Positions 7,118 through 16,475 of a DNA stretch of 64,000 nt are shown here, one piece after another. Both the position numbers and the translations under genes were made by a program. Within the stretch, counting starts at the first letter, position 1. Every line of letters starts with the position of its first letter. Where the stretch lies: NCBI GenBank assembly GCA_964479585.1, contig CAYZMP010000002.1, positions 1-64,000 of the forward strand, given 5' to 3'. The notes below the pieces were generated by a model that was given only the letters and a program-made list of their open reading frames with translations, searched no databases and was not told the DNA's origin. This DNA is from UBA6182 sp964479585 (lineage in GTDB: Bacteria > Bacillota_I > Bacilli_A > Erysipelotrichales > Erysipelotrichaceae).

Positions 7118-9846
7118 TAGTCTGCTAATACATTGGCACAACGATCACATAAATGATCATCTGCTGTTGAATCACTAACATTCCAACAACGTGGGCAAGT
7201 ATGGCCAGTTACTTTTTCAATGTCTATTTTCACAACATCAAATTGTTGTGTCACACTTTCATCAAAGGTGACTTTTGAAACAATAAGCCACTGAGCTAAT
7301 GCTGGTGTATTAATGTATGTTTCAATGAGTTGTTTTTCACTTCCAGTTACATTTAGCTTCACATGCGCTTCTAATGATTTACCAATTACTTTCTCTGCAC
7401 GTGCATTTTCTAGTGCTTTAAACACATCTTCTCTAAAGTCAAACAACCATTTCCATGCTTGATCATCTTCAGTAGTAAATGGCACGTCAAGTTTTTGAGC
7501 AAAGGTTTGTAAATGAATCGACTCTTTTGCATTTAAATGATCCCATAGCTCTTCTGCGGTATGCACTAAGATTGGCGCAAAAATACGCACTAGTGCATCT
7601 AAACTAATATACAACACACTTTGAACTTGGCGACGTCTTAAATCATCTTTTTTCTCAATGTATAAAATATCTTTTGCAAAGTCTAAGTAATATGCACTTA
7701 AGGTATTGGTAAGTAGTGTTGTGGCTTTGGACACTAACACGTTGTAGTCATACTCTACATATGCCTTTTTAGCAATCTCTAAAACATCACGTACTTGTTT
7801 AAGCACATATTGATCAACTTTATGTAACTCTTTAATTGGTAGTACATGTTCACATGTAAAGGTATTATCATCGAGATTACCCATCATAAAGCGGAACGTG
7901 TTACGGATTTTACGATAGTTTTCCACAACTTGTTTTAAAAGTTCATCACTAATACGAACATCGGATGTAAAGTCAACACTCGCTACCCATAAACGTAAAA
8001 TATCCGCACCTAAGGTGGATGTGACCTTATTAGGATCAACTACATTACCTAATGACTTGCTCATTTTTTCGCCTTTACCATCTAGCACAAACCCATGAGA
8101 TAGAACATTTTTATATGGCGCAACATTGTTAGTTGCTGTTGAAATAATTAAACTAGAGTTAAACCACCCACGATATTGATCAGAACCTTCTAAGTACAAA
8201 TCTACAGGATAGGTATGTTCTTTTCTAAGCAACCCTCCTGTAAAGGATGACCCTGAATCAAACCATACATCCATGATGTCTGTTTCTTTTTTAAATTCAC
8301 CATTTGGTGAAGAAGGATGGGTGTAACCTTGAGGTAATAAGTCGTTGGCTTCTTGTTCAAACCAAATGTTAGAACCGTGTTTTTCAAATAACTGTGCCAC
8401 ATGTTCAAACACCTCTGGATCTAAAATTGGTTGATCATCTTCTCCATAAAAGATAGGAATAGGTACTCCCCAAGCACGTTGACGAGAAATACACCAATCA
8501 CCACGATCTTTAATCATGTTGTGCATGCGTAGTTTACCCCAGCTTGGCATCCAATGCACATTGTCTATTTGTTCTAACAAGGTAGCACGGATTTTATCAA
8601 TTGAGGCAAACCATTGTGTGGTAGCACGAAAGATAACTGGTTTTTTTGTACGCCAATCATGTGGGTAACTATGGGTGATCCAATGATGATGCAATAAAGC
8701 ACCAAGTTCATCTAATTTTACGGTAATTTCTTTGTTTGCTTTTTCTACGTGTAATCCTACTAACCAATCCCCTGCTTCTGCCGTCATTTTACCTTGTTCA
8801 TCGACAGGACAAAAGGCTGGTAGTTTATATTGTTGCCCAACGATAAAGTCTTCCACACCATGACCTGGTGCTGTATGAACACAACCCGTACCCGCATCAG
8901 CACTAACATGATCACCAACAATAACCAACGATTCTCGATCTTGATAAAGTGGATGTTGGGTTGTAATATACTCACAATCAATTCCTTTAAACTGCTTAAC
9001 TACTTCAAACTCTTCTAATTCAAATTGTTTCATCAGTGAGTCCACTAACTCTTTTAAAACAATTAAGTTTCCTTTTTTTGTCGCAACCTTCACATACTCC
9101 ATCTCAGGATTAAGTGAAATGGCTAAGTTTGCTGGAATTGTCCAAGGAGTTGTGGTCCAAATAACAAATTTATCCCCTGCTTCTAAGACACCTTTACCAT
9201 CAAGCACATCAAAGCTGACATATATAGCCATGTCTTTTTTATCGTGATACTCAATTTCAGCTTCAGCTAAGGCAGACTCACTAGAATAAGACCAATACAC
9301 CGGTTTTAGCCCTTTATAAATCATCCCTTGGCTAGCCATCGAAGCAAACACGCGAATTTGCTGTGCTTCATATTCTGGTTTTAAAGTAATGTATGGATCA
9401 TCATAATCCGCCACTGTCCCTAATTTTTTCATGTCGGCTTTTTGCAAGTCAACTTGTTTTAATGCGTACGCTTCACATTTTTTTCGAAATTGTGCAATGC
9501 TCATTTCTTTACGGTTAACACCTGCTTTAGCTAGTGCTGTTTCAATAGGCAAACCATGGGTGTCCCAACCAGGACGAAATGGTGTTTTGTATCCCAACAT
9601 AAAATGAGATCGAACAACGATATCTTTTAATATTTTATTTAGTGCATGACCTATATGAATGTTCCCATTTGCATAAGGAGGCCCATCATGCAACACAAAC
9701 AGTTCTTTATCTTTGTGTTTTTCTAACATTTTAAAGTAAAGTTGTTCTTGTTCCCAACGCTTTTGTATGTCTGGTTCTTTTTTGTTTAAATTGCCTCGCA
9801 TTTCAAATGCTGTTTTAGGCATTAATAGTGTGTCTTTGTATTCCAT
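7117..9846 (-). CDS. ileS: Isoleucyl-tRNA synthetase
   Basis: The 909-residue class I synthetase charges tRNA-Ile in the cytoplasm. It has the HIGH signature in GNIHIGHALNK, a large editing domain (TTTPWTIPANLAI), the KMSKS loop in EKMSKSLGNVVDPNK, the anticodon-binding region, and a C-terminal zinc knuckle CPRCWN/CDRCANVL typical of the bacterial (type 1, mupirocin-sensitive) class. Start is ATG 9846 with AAAGG 9 bases upstream; an in-frame TTG at 9864 lies before the ribosome site. It follows sepF-divIVA in the order common in Firmicutes but has its own T-box leader, so it is controlled by uncharged tRNA-Ile. Confidence 0.97.
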   Translation of the reverse strand: MEYKDTLLMPKTAFEMRGNLNKKEPDIQKRWEQEQLYFKMLEKHKDKELFVLHDGPPYANGNIHIGHALNKILKDIVVRSHFMLGYKTPFRPGWDTHGLPIETALAKAGVNRKEMSIAQFRKKCEAYALKQVDLQKADMKKLGTVADYDDPYITLKPEYEAQQIRVFASMASQGMIYKGLKPVYWSYSSESALAEAEIEYHDKKDMAIYVSFDVLDGKGVLEAGDKFVIWTTTPWTIPANLAISLNPEMEYVKVATKKGNLIVLKELVDSLMKQFELEEFEVVKQFKGIDCEYITTQHPLYQDRESLVIVGDHVSADAGTGCVHTAPGHGVEDFIVGQQYKLPAFCPVDEQGKMTAEAGDWLVGLHVEKANKEITVKLDELGALLHHHWITHSYPHDWRTKKPVIFRATTQWFASIDKIRATLLEQIDNVHWMPSWGKLRMHNMIKDRGDWCISRQRAWGVPIPIFYGEDDQPILDPEVFEHVAQLFEKHGSNIWFEQEANDLLPQGYTHPSSPNGEFKKETDIMDVWFDSGSSFTGGLLRKEHTYPVDLYLEGSDQYRGWFNSSLIISTATNNVAPYKNVLSHGFVLDGKGEKMSKSLGNVVDPNKVTSTLGADILRLWVASVDFTSDVRISDELLKQVVENYRKIRNTFRFMMGNLDDNTFTCEHVLPIKELHKVDQYVLKQVRDVLEIAKKAYVEYDYNVLVSKATTLLTNTLSAYYLDFAKDILYIEKKDDLRRRQVQSVLYISLDALVRIFAPILVHTAEELWDHLNAKESIHLQTFAQKLDVPFTTEDDQAWKWLFDFREDVFKALENARAEKVIGKSLEAHVKLNVTGSEKQLIETYINTPALAQWLIVSKVTFDESVTQQFDVVKIDIEKVTGHTCPRCWNVSDSTADDHLCDRCANVLAD

Positions 9847-9864
9847 CTTCGATATCCTTTCCAA

Positions 9865-10049
9865 TAAAAAAACGTCCTCTAAGGACGTGATTACGCGTTA
9901 CCACCTTAGTTCATAAAATTTCTTTATGCACCTTATTTTCCGTTAACGCCGGTTACGATGTTTACTACTAACTTTCATAAACATGACTCACAAGGGATAA
10001 ACATTAGGGTGAAGGTTAACTTTCAGCACTTCGTTAACTCTCTTTCACT
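9865..10049 (-). ncRNA. T-box leader (tRNA-sensing riboswitch) of ileS
   Basis: On the minus strand the leader starts just after the divIVA stop. The antiterminator T-box AAGGTGGTAACGCG is at 9894-9907, and a terminator (ACGTCCT / AGGACGT plus T run) lies at 9865-9888. Stem I carries a GAGAG motif and an AAGTGCTGAAAG-type distal loop. By alignment with the valS leader the specifier is probably ATC (Ile) at 9996-9998 in GTTTATCCC; this assignment is less sure than the T-box itself. Confidence 0.9.
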
Positions 10050-10541
10050 TCACTGACTAGGGTTGTTGTCTTGATCGTTGTCTTTGTGTATCCATTCAAA
10101 TGGTTTTGTTTGTGGAAATTCTAAGCCATCGATTAACTGAGAAATTTCCGAAATCTTGCTTTGCAGTTGAGTTTTACTTACATTGGCTTCACTTGCAATT
10201 CGTACAAGCTCACCAAGCAATGTTTTTGCAGTTGCTAGTGCTTCTTTTAAAATAATGTCCGCATGATCGCCTGCTTTTTCTATCATAACATTTGCTTCAC
10301 GAAGTGCCAAGCGGGCAATATCATCCGCGGCATTTTCCTTTGCAATTAGTTCATTCACTAGACTTGTGTATTTACGTTTCATTTCTGCCATTTCTTGATT
10401 GGCAAGATCACTTTGTTTTTTATACACTTCTAGTTTTTTAGAAACATCTTCTAACTCTTTATGTAGAGCATCAATCGTTTCATCCACAGCAAAACGATCG
10501 TAACCCTTTTTCAGTATTCGAAATCGTTCTTGCTGACTCAT
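10050..10541 (-). CDS. divIVA: DivIVA-family cell-division/polarity protein
   Basis: The 163-residue protein has the DivIVA N-terminal lipid-binding region (FRILKKGYDRFAVDETI, residues 7-23) followed by a long coiled coil (about 25-135). DivIVA binds negatively curved membrane at septa and poles and recruits division or growth proteins. It is somewhat compact for the family and ends in a polar tail. It lies 3 bases after sepF with GAGGAG 6 bases before its ATG, so the two are translationally close, as in many Firmicutes. Confidence 0.9.
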   Translation of the reverse strand: MSQQERFRILKKGYDRFAVDETIDALHKELEDVSKKLEVYKKQSDLANQEMAEMKRKYTSLVNELIAKENAADDIARLALREANVMIEKAGDHADIILKEALATAKTLLGELVRIASEANVSKTQLQSKISEISQLIDGLEFPQTKPFEWIHKDNDQDNNPSQ

Positions 10542-10544
10542 TGA

Positions 10545-10943
10545 CTACTCCTCACTATAATCGAAACTTATTTCACCAGCAACACCAATGCTTTTTGGTG
10601 TGCATAATATAACGTTGTGACCAATCTTTTGTATCGTTCCATCAAGGGCAAAAATAACACCCGTTAAAAAATCAATGGAACGTTGTGAATACTCTTTTGG
10701 TAACCGGTGTAAGTTTACAACCGCTGCACGTTGTCCTTTTAAATGACGAGCCACTTCTTCGGCTTCATCAAAGGATCGAGGCTCAAACAACACCATTTTA
10801 GCATCTGCTGGTATTTTTGATATGTTTTTGTTGTGTGGCTTTTCATACTCACTCAACGCACTCGCCTCCTCTTGTGATAGTTCTAGTAGTTCTTCATCCT
10901 CTATCGGACTTATAAAATCTTTTATCTTTTGTTTAAAGGTCAT
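10545..10943 (-). CDS. sepF: Cell-division protein SepF
   Basis: The 132-residue protein has an N-terminal amphipathic segment (MTFKQKIKDFISP) that would bind membrane, an acidic linker, and the SepF/DUF552 core from about residue 48: MVLFEPRSFDEAEEVARHL, AAVVNLHR, and RSIDFLTGVIFALDG. SepF bundles FtsZ and tethers the Z-ring. The ylmG/ylmH genes that often separate sepF and divIVA are absent. GGAGGT lies 7 bases before the ATG, behind a promoter at 10967-10994. Confidence 0.93.
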   Translation of the reverse strand: MTFKQKIKDFISPIEDEELLELSQEEASALSEYEKPHNKNISKIPADAKMVLFEPRSFDEAEEVARHLKGQRAAVVNLHRLPKEYSQRSIDFLTGVIFALDGTIQKIGHNVILCTPKSIGVAGEISFDYSEE

Positions 10944-10966
10944 TGTGATACCTCCACATAGTCCAT

Positions 10967-10994
10967 ATTATAGCATAAAGTACTCAACTGTACA
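10967..10994 (-). promoter_or_regulatory. Promoter of sepF-divIVA
   Basis: On the minus strand TGTACA, 16 bases, then TATAAT with a TGC extended -10, followed by a 23-base leader to the sepF ATG. Confidence 0.7.
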
Positions 10995-11138
10995 TCCAAC
11001 CAACGCATAAAAATTCACTTGATTTTATGAGCATGGCTCGTTGTTTACTTACTCCATACTAGCTCTTATCTTCTCACTTAATCATTACACACTAACTACC
11101 TTTTTTAACTGTACCATGATTAACTTTCATGCGTTATC

Positions 11139-12017
11139 TTAATCATTGTTTAGCCAACGATAATATATAACTTCTTTATATGGGACAAACCCATGGTCTT
11201 CATACAATTTTCCAGCATGTTTGTTATAAGCAACAAAGCCTGTATATAGCAAAATGTTGTTTTTTTGTGCATGGGCTAGTAAATCGCGCACAATTTGTGC
11301 ACCATAGCCATGTTTTTGATGATTCTCTAATACAAAAATATCGTCCATATCAGAGCCATTGAGTAAACCACAACCAACCCACTGGTTGTTATCATTAAAA
11401 TACATAAAAGAGTTTTCTTTGTTTTCATACCACTCTTTAAATTCTTTTTCAATGGCTTTCTCATCGTTAAACAGCGCATCCACGACATTGTAAGGACGAA
11501 TGTCCATGGCTTGACGCATTGGCACAAAACAAAGTCCCATGTGGTGGTAGTACTCTTTAAAATCTTCTTTTTCAACACTTCGTTTATGAAGTGTGCTTGT
11601 TGGTTGCACAGAACCATCATGTTTCATATACACATACCCATACCACGCCTCAAAGTCTTGTTGGTTTAGTAGTTTCTTTAGTGAAGGGTTGTTGTTGTTG
11701 TTGATGGGACACATGATCATGTTGATGCCTTGATTTTTGAGTTGTGCTAGAACTTGTTCTAGTTTTTGTTGTACAATCTCATATACTTCTACCTGTTCAT
11801 CACACCCTACAATAAGTTGTGCAGCCTTTTGATGGGCAAAACTATCCCAAGTGGATACTTTAATCACTCCTACAAGGTTGTGTTGAGCATCAATTATCTC
11901 AACAACACTATCGGGCTGATCTAAATGTTCAAACACTTCTTTTTCTTCACTTTCATTAAAACTAACGTGTTGTTTTAAATACTGTAGTATTCTCTGCTTT
12001 GTCTTATCATCTCTCAT
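11139..12017 (-). CDS. GNAT-family N-acetyltransferase
   Basis: The 292-residue protein has a C-terminal GNAT domain (about residues 190-290) with the acetyl-CoA loop QKHGYGAQIVRDLL and the terminal KLYEDHGFVPYKE strand. The N-terminal half, with VVEIIDAQHNLVGVIKVSTW, may be a second, degenerate GNAT-like domain. The acceptor is unknown. Start is ATG 12017, with AGGAG about 8 bases upstream; an upstream in-frame start at 12092 lacks a ribosome site and would add a 25-residue basic extension. It is a single minus-strand gene divergent from the polyphosphate operon. No clear terminator follows. Confidence 0.75.
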   Translation of the reverse strand: MRDDKTKQRILQYLKQHVSFNESEEKEVFEHLDQPDSVVEIIDAQHNLVGVIKVSTWDSFAHQKAAQLIVGCDEQVEVYEIVQQKLEQVLAQLKNQGINMIMCPINNNNNPSLKKLLNQQDFEAWYGYVYMKHDGSVQPTSTLHKRSVEKEDFKEYYHHMGLCFVPMRQAMDIRPYNVVDALFNDEKAIEKEFKEWYENKENSFMYFNDNNQWVGCGLLNGSDMDDIFVLENHQKHGYGAQIVRDLLAHAQKNNILLYTGFVAYNKHAGKLYEDHGFVPYKEVIYYRWLNND

Positions 12018-12141
12018 TTTCTTGCTCCTGCATTTGATCTGTGAATCCATTATAAAGCAAACGAGGCTTTTTAATAACCTTTTTTTACACAATATTGCTT
12101 AATTTTCTACCTTAGCAATGCAGTTGAATAAAGGACTTGCG

Positions 12142-12170
12142 TTGCATTTAATAAAGTTGAGTTTTATAAT
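12142..12170 (+). promoter_or_regulatory. Promoter of the polyphosphate operon
   Basis: TTGCAT, 17 bases, TATAAT: a near-consensus vegetative promoter 46 bases before the CHAD gene ATG. Confidence 0.8.
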
Positions 12171-12216
12171 GAAGATAGCTAAAGATTGTGTAATCCCTTT
12201 AAAAAAGTGAGCCAAC

Positions 12217-13023
12217 ATGAACAAAAACAAAGCCAATCGTGCATGGATAACGTCGTTACTTCATCAACAGATTAGTGAGATATTAGTTTGTGCACAACAA
12301 ATAAAAGAGTTTCCAGATGAAATTGAGCACGTTCATCAGTTTCGTGTGAGAATTCGTCATTTACGTTCATTGCTGTCCTTTTTTAAGCCTTATTTAAAAA
12401 GAAATAAAACTAAGAAACTCATCAAAACATGTCAAAGTAATGCACGTCATTTTTCACTTACCCGTGAAATGGATGTTTTAAACTTAACTTTAAAAGACTT
12501 TGTGCAGCGTTATCCAGAGCATGAAAGTTATGTAAGTGATTGGCTTATAAAAACTAAACACATTAGAGAATCTGCGATTTTTTCATTTCATGCATTAAGT
12601 ATCATTGATTTTTTACACGATAGCTTAGCTACTAACCTAGTTAAGAAAAATGCGACTATTAAAAAGAGCACACTTCAAAAACGATTGTACAAGTGGACAA
12701 AGCAAACAATAGCAGAAGTTAAAAACATTGACTTAAGTGACTATCAAGCTATGCACGATGTTCGCAAGCATGTCAAAATGATTCGCTACATTAATGAGTC
12801 CACAAGTGATCAGTTAAAGTGCGAGACTACTGATGCACTCAATAGCAAAGCACTTTCTCAACAATTAGGCGTTTTAAGTGATGTTCATTTTATAAAACGA
12901 TTATGTGTCTATGATGCATCATCAAAAGCGATTACTGATTTTTATGAGTATTTAGCAAACAAAGAAAAACAAGCATATCAAAGTTGTTATCAACTTTTAG
13001 AAGGAGAGAAAAAAGATGAGTAG
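12217..13023 (+). CDS. CHAD-domain protein (polyphosphate-binding helical bundle)
   Basis: The 268-residue protein is a stand-alone CHAD domain, an alpha-helical bundle with conserved histidines and basic residues. The hallmark HQFRVRIRHLRSLLSFF is at about residues 41-57 and a second repeat MHDVRKHVKMIRY near 180-193. CHAD domains are known to bind polyphosphate and often lie by polyphosphate genes. Here it is the first gene of an operon with ppx and ppk, overlapping ppx by 8 bases, which strongly supports that role. No catalytic activity is implied. The ribosome site (AAGTGAG) is weak. Confidence 0.88.
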   Translation: MNKNKANRAWITSLLHQQISEILVCAQQIKEFPDEIEHVHQFRVRIRHLRSLLSFFKPYLKRNKTKKLIKTCQSNARHFSLTREMDVLNLTLKDFVQRYPEHESYVSDWLIKTKHIRESAIFSFHALSIIDFLHDSLATNLVKKNATIKKSTLQKRLYKWTKQTIAEVKNIDLSDYQAMHDVRKHVKMIRYINESTSDQLKCETTDALNSKALSQQLGVLSDVHFIKRLCVYDASSKAITDFYEYLANKEKQAYQSCYQLLEGEKKDE

Positions 13024-13927
13024 CGTAGCCTTAGTCGATATGGGTTCAAACACCGTACGCATGAATGTATACAACATTGAAAACAACGAATTTCAACTGT
13101 TGTTTACAACAAAGAAAAACTTAGGATTAGCGGGGTATATTATTGAAGATAAAATGTCCATGGCTGGTATTAAAGCCGCCATTGATGCACTTTTTGAGTT
13201 TCAATCTGTAACCAAACAATTTAATGTCGATCACTTTGTTGTGTTTGCGACAGCTGCCTTACGAAATGTCAAAAACTCGCAAGAAGCGATCTTGCTTATT
13301 GAAAAAGAAACAAGCACTAACATTCACGTTATTTCAGGTGAAGAGGAAGCTACCCTTGACTTTATTGGCGCAAAAAAAGTCATCAGTTCACCTCAAGGTG
13401 TGCTTGTTGATATTGGTGGTGGTTCAACTGAAATTGTTGTGTTTGAAGATAATGTCATCGTTTATGCCATCAGTATTCCTGTTGGTTCATTAAACTTGTA
13501 CAAAAAAGCAATTTCACACTTACTACCAAATAAAAAAGAACGTAAAACCATTAAAAAACTTGTGAATGATGAGCTAGATAGTGTAAAACATATCTTTGAG
13601 AAAGAATATTTCTCTGCCATTGGTGTTGGAGGTACAATTCGTGCTGGTCGTAAGCTATCGCAAAGCATCTTTGATAAAACCAAGGATGACAATGACATTT
13701 CCATAAGCGAACTTAAAAAACTCATTAAGTTTATTAGCAAAGACAAACGCGAAAACTTAGATGTGCTTTTGCATCATGTTTCCGATCGTATTCACACCAT
13801 TACTCCTGGACTTTTAATTTTAAAAGAAGTATGCAAACGTTTTAACACATCCATTCTCACCGTTAGTGATTATGGGGTTCGTGAAGGATACTTAATTGAG
13901 CATATAATGAATCAAAAGGATGAGTAA
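13016..13927 (+). CDS. ppx: Exopolyphosphatase, Ppx/GppA family
   Basis: The 303-residue protein has the ASKHA-fold motifs VDMGSNTVRMNVY (phosphate 1, about residues 7-19), VISGEEEATLDF, LVDIGGGSTEIVVF (phosphate 2) and AIGVGGTIRAG (adenosine-like motif). It would cleave terminal phosphates from polyphosphate, or pppGpp. At about 300 residues it is the short form without the C-terminal HD-like domain of E. coli Ppx. It overlaps the CHAD gene by 8 bases and its last base is the first base of ppk, so synthesis and breakdown enzymes share one mRNA. Confidence 0.9.
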   Translation: MSSVALVDMGSNTVRMNVYNIENNEFQLLFTTKKNLGLAGYIIEDKMSMAGIKAAIDALFEFQSVTKQFNVDHFVVFATAALRNVKNSQEAILLIEKETSTNIHVISGEEEATLDFIGAKKVISSPQGVLVDIGGGSTEIVVFEDNVIVYAISIPVGSLNLYKKAISHLLPNKKERKTIKKLVNDELDSVKHIFEKEYFSAIGVGGTIRAGRKLSQSIFDKTKDDNDISISELKKLIKFISKDKRENLDVLLHHVSDRIHTITPGLLILKEVCKRFNTSILTVSDYGVREGYLIEHIMNQKDE

Positions 13928-16077
13928 TGAATGATTTGTACGATGTGAGTTACACACAAAACCGTGAACTATCATGGCTAAAATTTAATGAACGAGTATT
14001 AAAAGAAGCACTGGATAAATCAGTAGGACTTTTAGAACGTTTGAAATTTTTAGCAATCTTTCAATCCAACCTTGATGAGTTTTACATGATTCGAGTTGGT
14101 AGTTTAACGGATATTTCCTTGCTTAAAAAAAATCACACCGACAACAAATCAAACTTAACAAGCAAAGAACAACTCAAATGCATATATCAAGAAACAGCCA
14201 GGTTAAATAAGCAAAAAGACAAAGTGTTTTTTAAACTATCCAAAGCATTAAGCCAACAAGGCATAGAGCATACACAAATAAAAGATTGTTCAGCCATGGA
14301 ACTTAAGTACATCGAAGATGTGTTTAAAAAAGACATTTCTCCTTTACTCTCTCCTTCTATTATTGATGCACATCATCCTTTTCCTCATCTTTTAAACAAA
14401 CAAAAAGTAGTCGTTGCATCGTTAGTATCAAACAGTGGTTTTGAAACCATTGGTGTAATTCCTGTCAGTGATAACTTACCACAAATGATTCGCTTACCTA
14501 GAGAAACAACATCCTTTGTGCTTATGGAAGATATTTTAATGGCTTTCTTTAAAAAAGTATTTAAGCAATACGATGTGTCTCATGTTGGGGTTATATGCAT
14601 TACACGTAACGCTGATGTCCATCTTGACGATGAGTACATTGATTTTGACATGGACTTACGGCTTCAAATGAAAAAAATCATTAGAAAAAGAGAACGTCTT
14701 TCCCCTGTACGATTAGAAGTAAACCAACAACTAAGTGACTTTACATTAACTTTCTTAAAAGAAAAACTACGCTTAACTGACATGCATGTGCATACTAGTG
14801 AATCACCACTTGATTTTTCTTATGTGTACACACTCATTGATCAAGCTACTTTAAAACAAAAGACAGAACTCTTGTACGCACCTTATGTTGCTGTTTATCC
14901 AAGTGGAGTAAATAAAGATAAATCAATCATGGAGGCAATTTATAAAAAAGACGTGTTGCTTTCTTATCCATACGATGATGTTGATGCTTTTTTACAACTG
15001 CTTAAAGAAGCTGCATTTTCATCTTCTGTAACCTCCATTAAAATATCCATTTATCGTTTAGCAAACAACTCGCAAGTTGTGCAATACTTACGAGAAGCTG
15101 CTGAAAATGGTAAAGAAGTTATTGTTTTAATTGAATTAAGGGCACGCTTTGATGAAAGAAACAACATTGATGTTGCCGAAATACTAGAACAAGCAGGATG
15201 CAAACTGATTTATGGTTTTGAAGAATACAAAGTACATGCAAAATGTTTGTCTATCACCATGATAAAAAACAAAAAAGTATCGTACATTAGTGGTGTTTCA
15301 ACCGGTAACTTTAATGAAAAAACCAATCGATTGTACGCTGACTTTTTATTGTTAACCGCTCATCAAGGCATTGGAGAAGATATCCATACTTTCTTTACAA
15401 ACATGGGTATTGCAAACTTACAAGGATCCTATCGTTATTTGTCTGTCTCTCCGATGTCCTTTAAAATGGCGATACTACATGGTATTGATCAAGAAATTGC
15501 CAAAGCAAAAAAAGGATTAAAAGCAAAAATATTGTTTAAATGCAACTCTCTTACTGATCGGGATATTATTGATAAATTACAAGAAGCATCCAATCACAAC
15601 GTATCCATCGATTTGATAATACGTGGTATATGTTGTTTAGTACCAAACGTCAAAGACAAAACCGAGAACATTCGGGTTGTAAGTGTGGTCGGTCGCTTTT
15701 TAGAACATGCACGTGTGTATTGTTTTGGTGAAGGTGACATGATGAAAATGATGATTGCCTCCGGTGATTTAATGACACGCTCGACAACTCGACGAGTCGA
15801 GGTAGGCACATGGATTTTAGATCAAGATGTGATCAAACAAATACACACAACATTGCTTTATGCCTTAAGGGATAATATTAAAGGTCGACAACTTAATAAA
15901 TTTGGTAACTATCAAAAAGTTAAACATAAACATGAAGAAGCCTTTGATAGCCAACAACAACAAATACGTGATGCGCAGTTGCGAAAAACAACACCACTTA
16001 GACCGGTTGTTAAAGAGTCGACAACAATCTTTAAAAAAGGATTCGCGTTGTTGTATCAATTATTGAAAAGAAAATAA
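13927..16077 (+). CDS. ppk: Polyphosphate kinase 1
   Basis: The 716-residue PPK1 reversibly transfers the gamma phosphate of ATP to polyphosphate. It starts with the N-terminal domain YTQNRELSWLKFNERVL. The phosphorylated histidine is His437 in YKVHAKC, and the second conserved histidine is His594 in GRFLEHARVY (compare His435 and His592 of the E. coli enzyme). SGVSTGNFNEKTNRLYADF is also conserved. Length is typical. It is the third gene of the CHAD-ppx-ppk operon, one base overlapping ppx. Both synthesis and hydrolysis are encoded together, suggesting a self-contained polyphosphate store. Confidence 0.96.
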   Translation: MNDLYDVSYTQNRELSWLKFNERVLKEALDKSVGLLERLKFLAIFQSNLDEFYMIRVGSLTDISLLKKNHTDNKSNLTSKEQLKCIYQETARLNKQKDKVFFKLSKALSQQGIEHTQIKDCSAMELKYIEDVFKKDISPLLSPSIIDAHHPFPHLLNKQKVVVASLVSNSGFETIGVIPVSDNLPQMIRLPRETTSFVLMEDILMAFFKKVFKQYDVSHVGVICITRNADVHLDDEYIDFDMDLRLQMKKIIRKRERLSPVRLEVNQQLSDFTLTFLKEKLRLTDMHVHTSESPLDFSYVYTLIDQATLKQKTELLYAPYVAVYPSGVNKDKSIMEAIYKKDVLLSYPYDDVDAFLQLLKEAAFSSSVTSIKISIYRLANNSQVVQYLREAAENGKEVIVLIELRARFDERNNIDVAEILEQAGCKLIYGFEEYKVHAKCLSITMIKNKKVSYISGVSTGNFNEKTNRLYADFLLLTAHQGIGEDIHTFFTNMGIANLQGSYRYLSVSPMSFKMAILHGIDQEIAKAKKGLKAKILFKCNSLTDRDIIDKLQEASNHNVSIDLIIRGICCLVPNVKDKTENIRVVSVVGRFLEHARVYCFGEGDMMKMMIASGDLMTRSTTRRVEVGTWILDQDVIKQIHTTLLYALRDNIKGRQLNKFGNYQKVKHKHEEAFDSQQQQIRDAQLRKTTPLRPVVKESTTIFKKGFALLYQLLKRK

Positions 16078-16095
16078 AAAAATACGGAGAAGAAC

Positions 16096-16425
16096 ATGAC
16101 GAAGAAAATGAAGTTATCACTTTTAATAGCAAGCGCATTGGGTGTCGTTTGCATAGTAGGATCATATATACGATCAGGTTATACTGTCGATGCACTATGG
16201 ATGTTTTCACTATGGTATAATCGTCTGCTACTTGGCTTTATACTTGGGTTACCATGGCCAAACAGATTGATGCATGCTTCCTTATTTAGAGGAGCTTTTG
16301 TTGGTTTGCTTGTGTCGTTTGCCTTTTATAGCGCGACTGGTTTTGTCGATAGCATTAGTTTTATAGCTGGTATATTTTATGGCATGATCATAGAATATGC
16401 ATTAAAAAGAGCGATGTTCACATAA
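16096..16425 (+). CDS. Small integral membrane protein of the polyphosphate operon
   Basis: The 109-residue protein has three to four predicted membrane spans (LSLLIASALGVVCIVGSYI; LLLGFILGLPWP; GAFVGLLVSFAFY; FIAGIFYGMIIEYAL). I do not recognise a named family. It begins 18 bases after ppk with GGAG before its ATG, and the operon terminator overlaps its end, so it belongs to the polyphosphate transcript. A role in phosphate or polyphosphate handling is guilt by association only. Confidence 0.6.
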   Translation: MTKKMKLSLLIASALGVVCIVGSYIRSGYTVDALWMFSLWYNRLLLGFILGLPWPNRLMHASLFRGAFVGLLVSFAFYSATGFVDSISFIAGIFYGMIIEYALKRAMFT

Positions 16426-16446
16426 GGAATCATCGCTTTTGTTTAT
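16410..16446 (+). terminator. Terminator of the polyphosphate operon
   Basis: AGCGATG / CATCGCT stem enclosing the last gene's stop codon in a 14-base loop, followed by a TTTTGTTTA tract. Confidence 0.75.
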
Positions 16447-16475
16447 GTTGGACAGTGCTTTTTTTACTATCAAAT

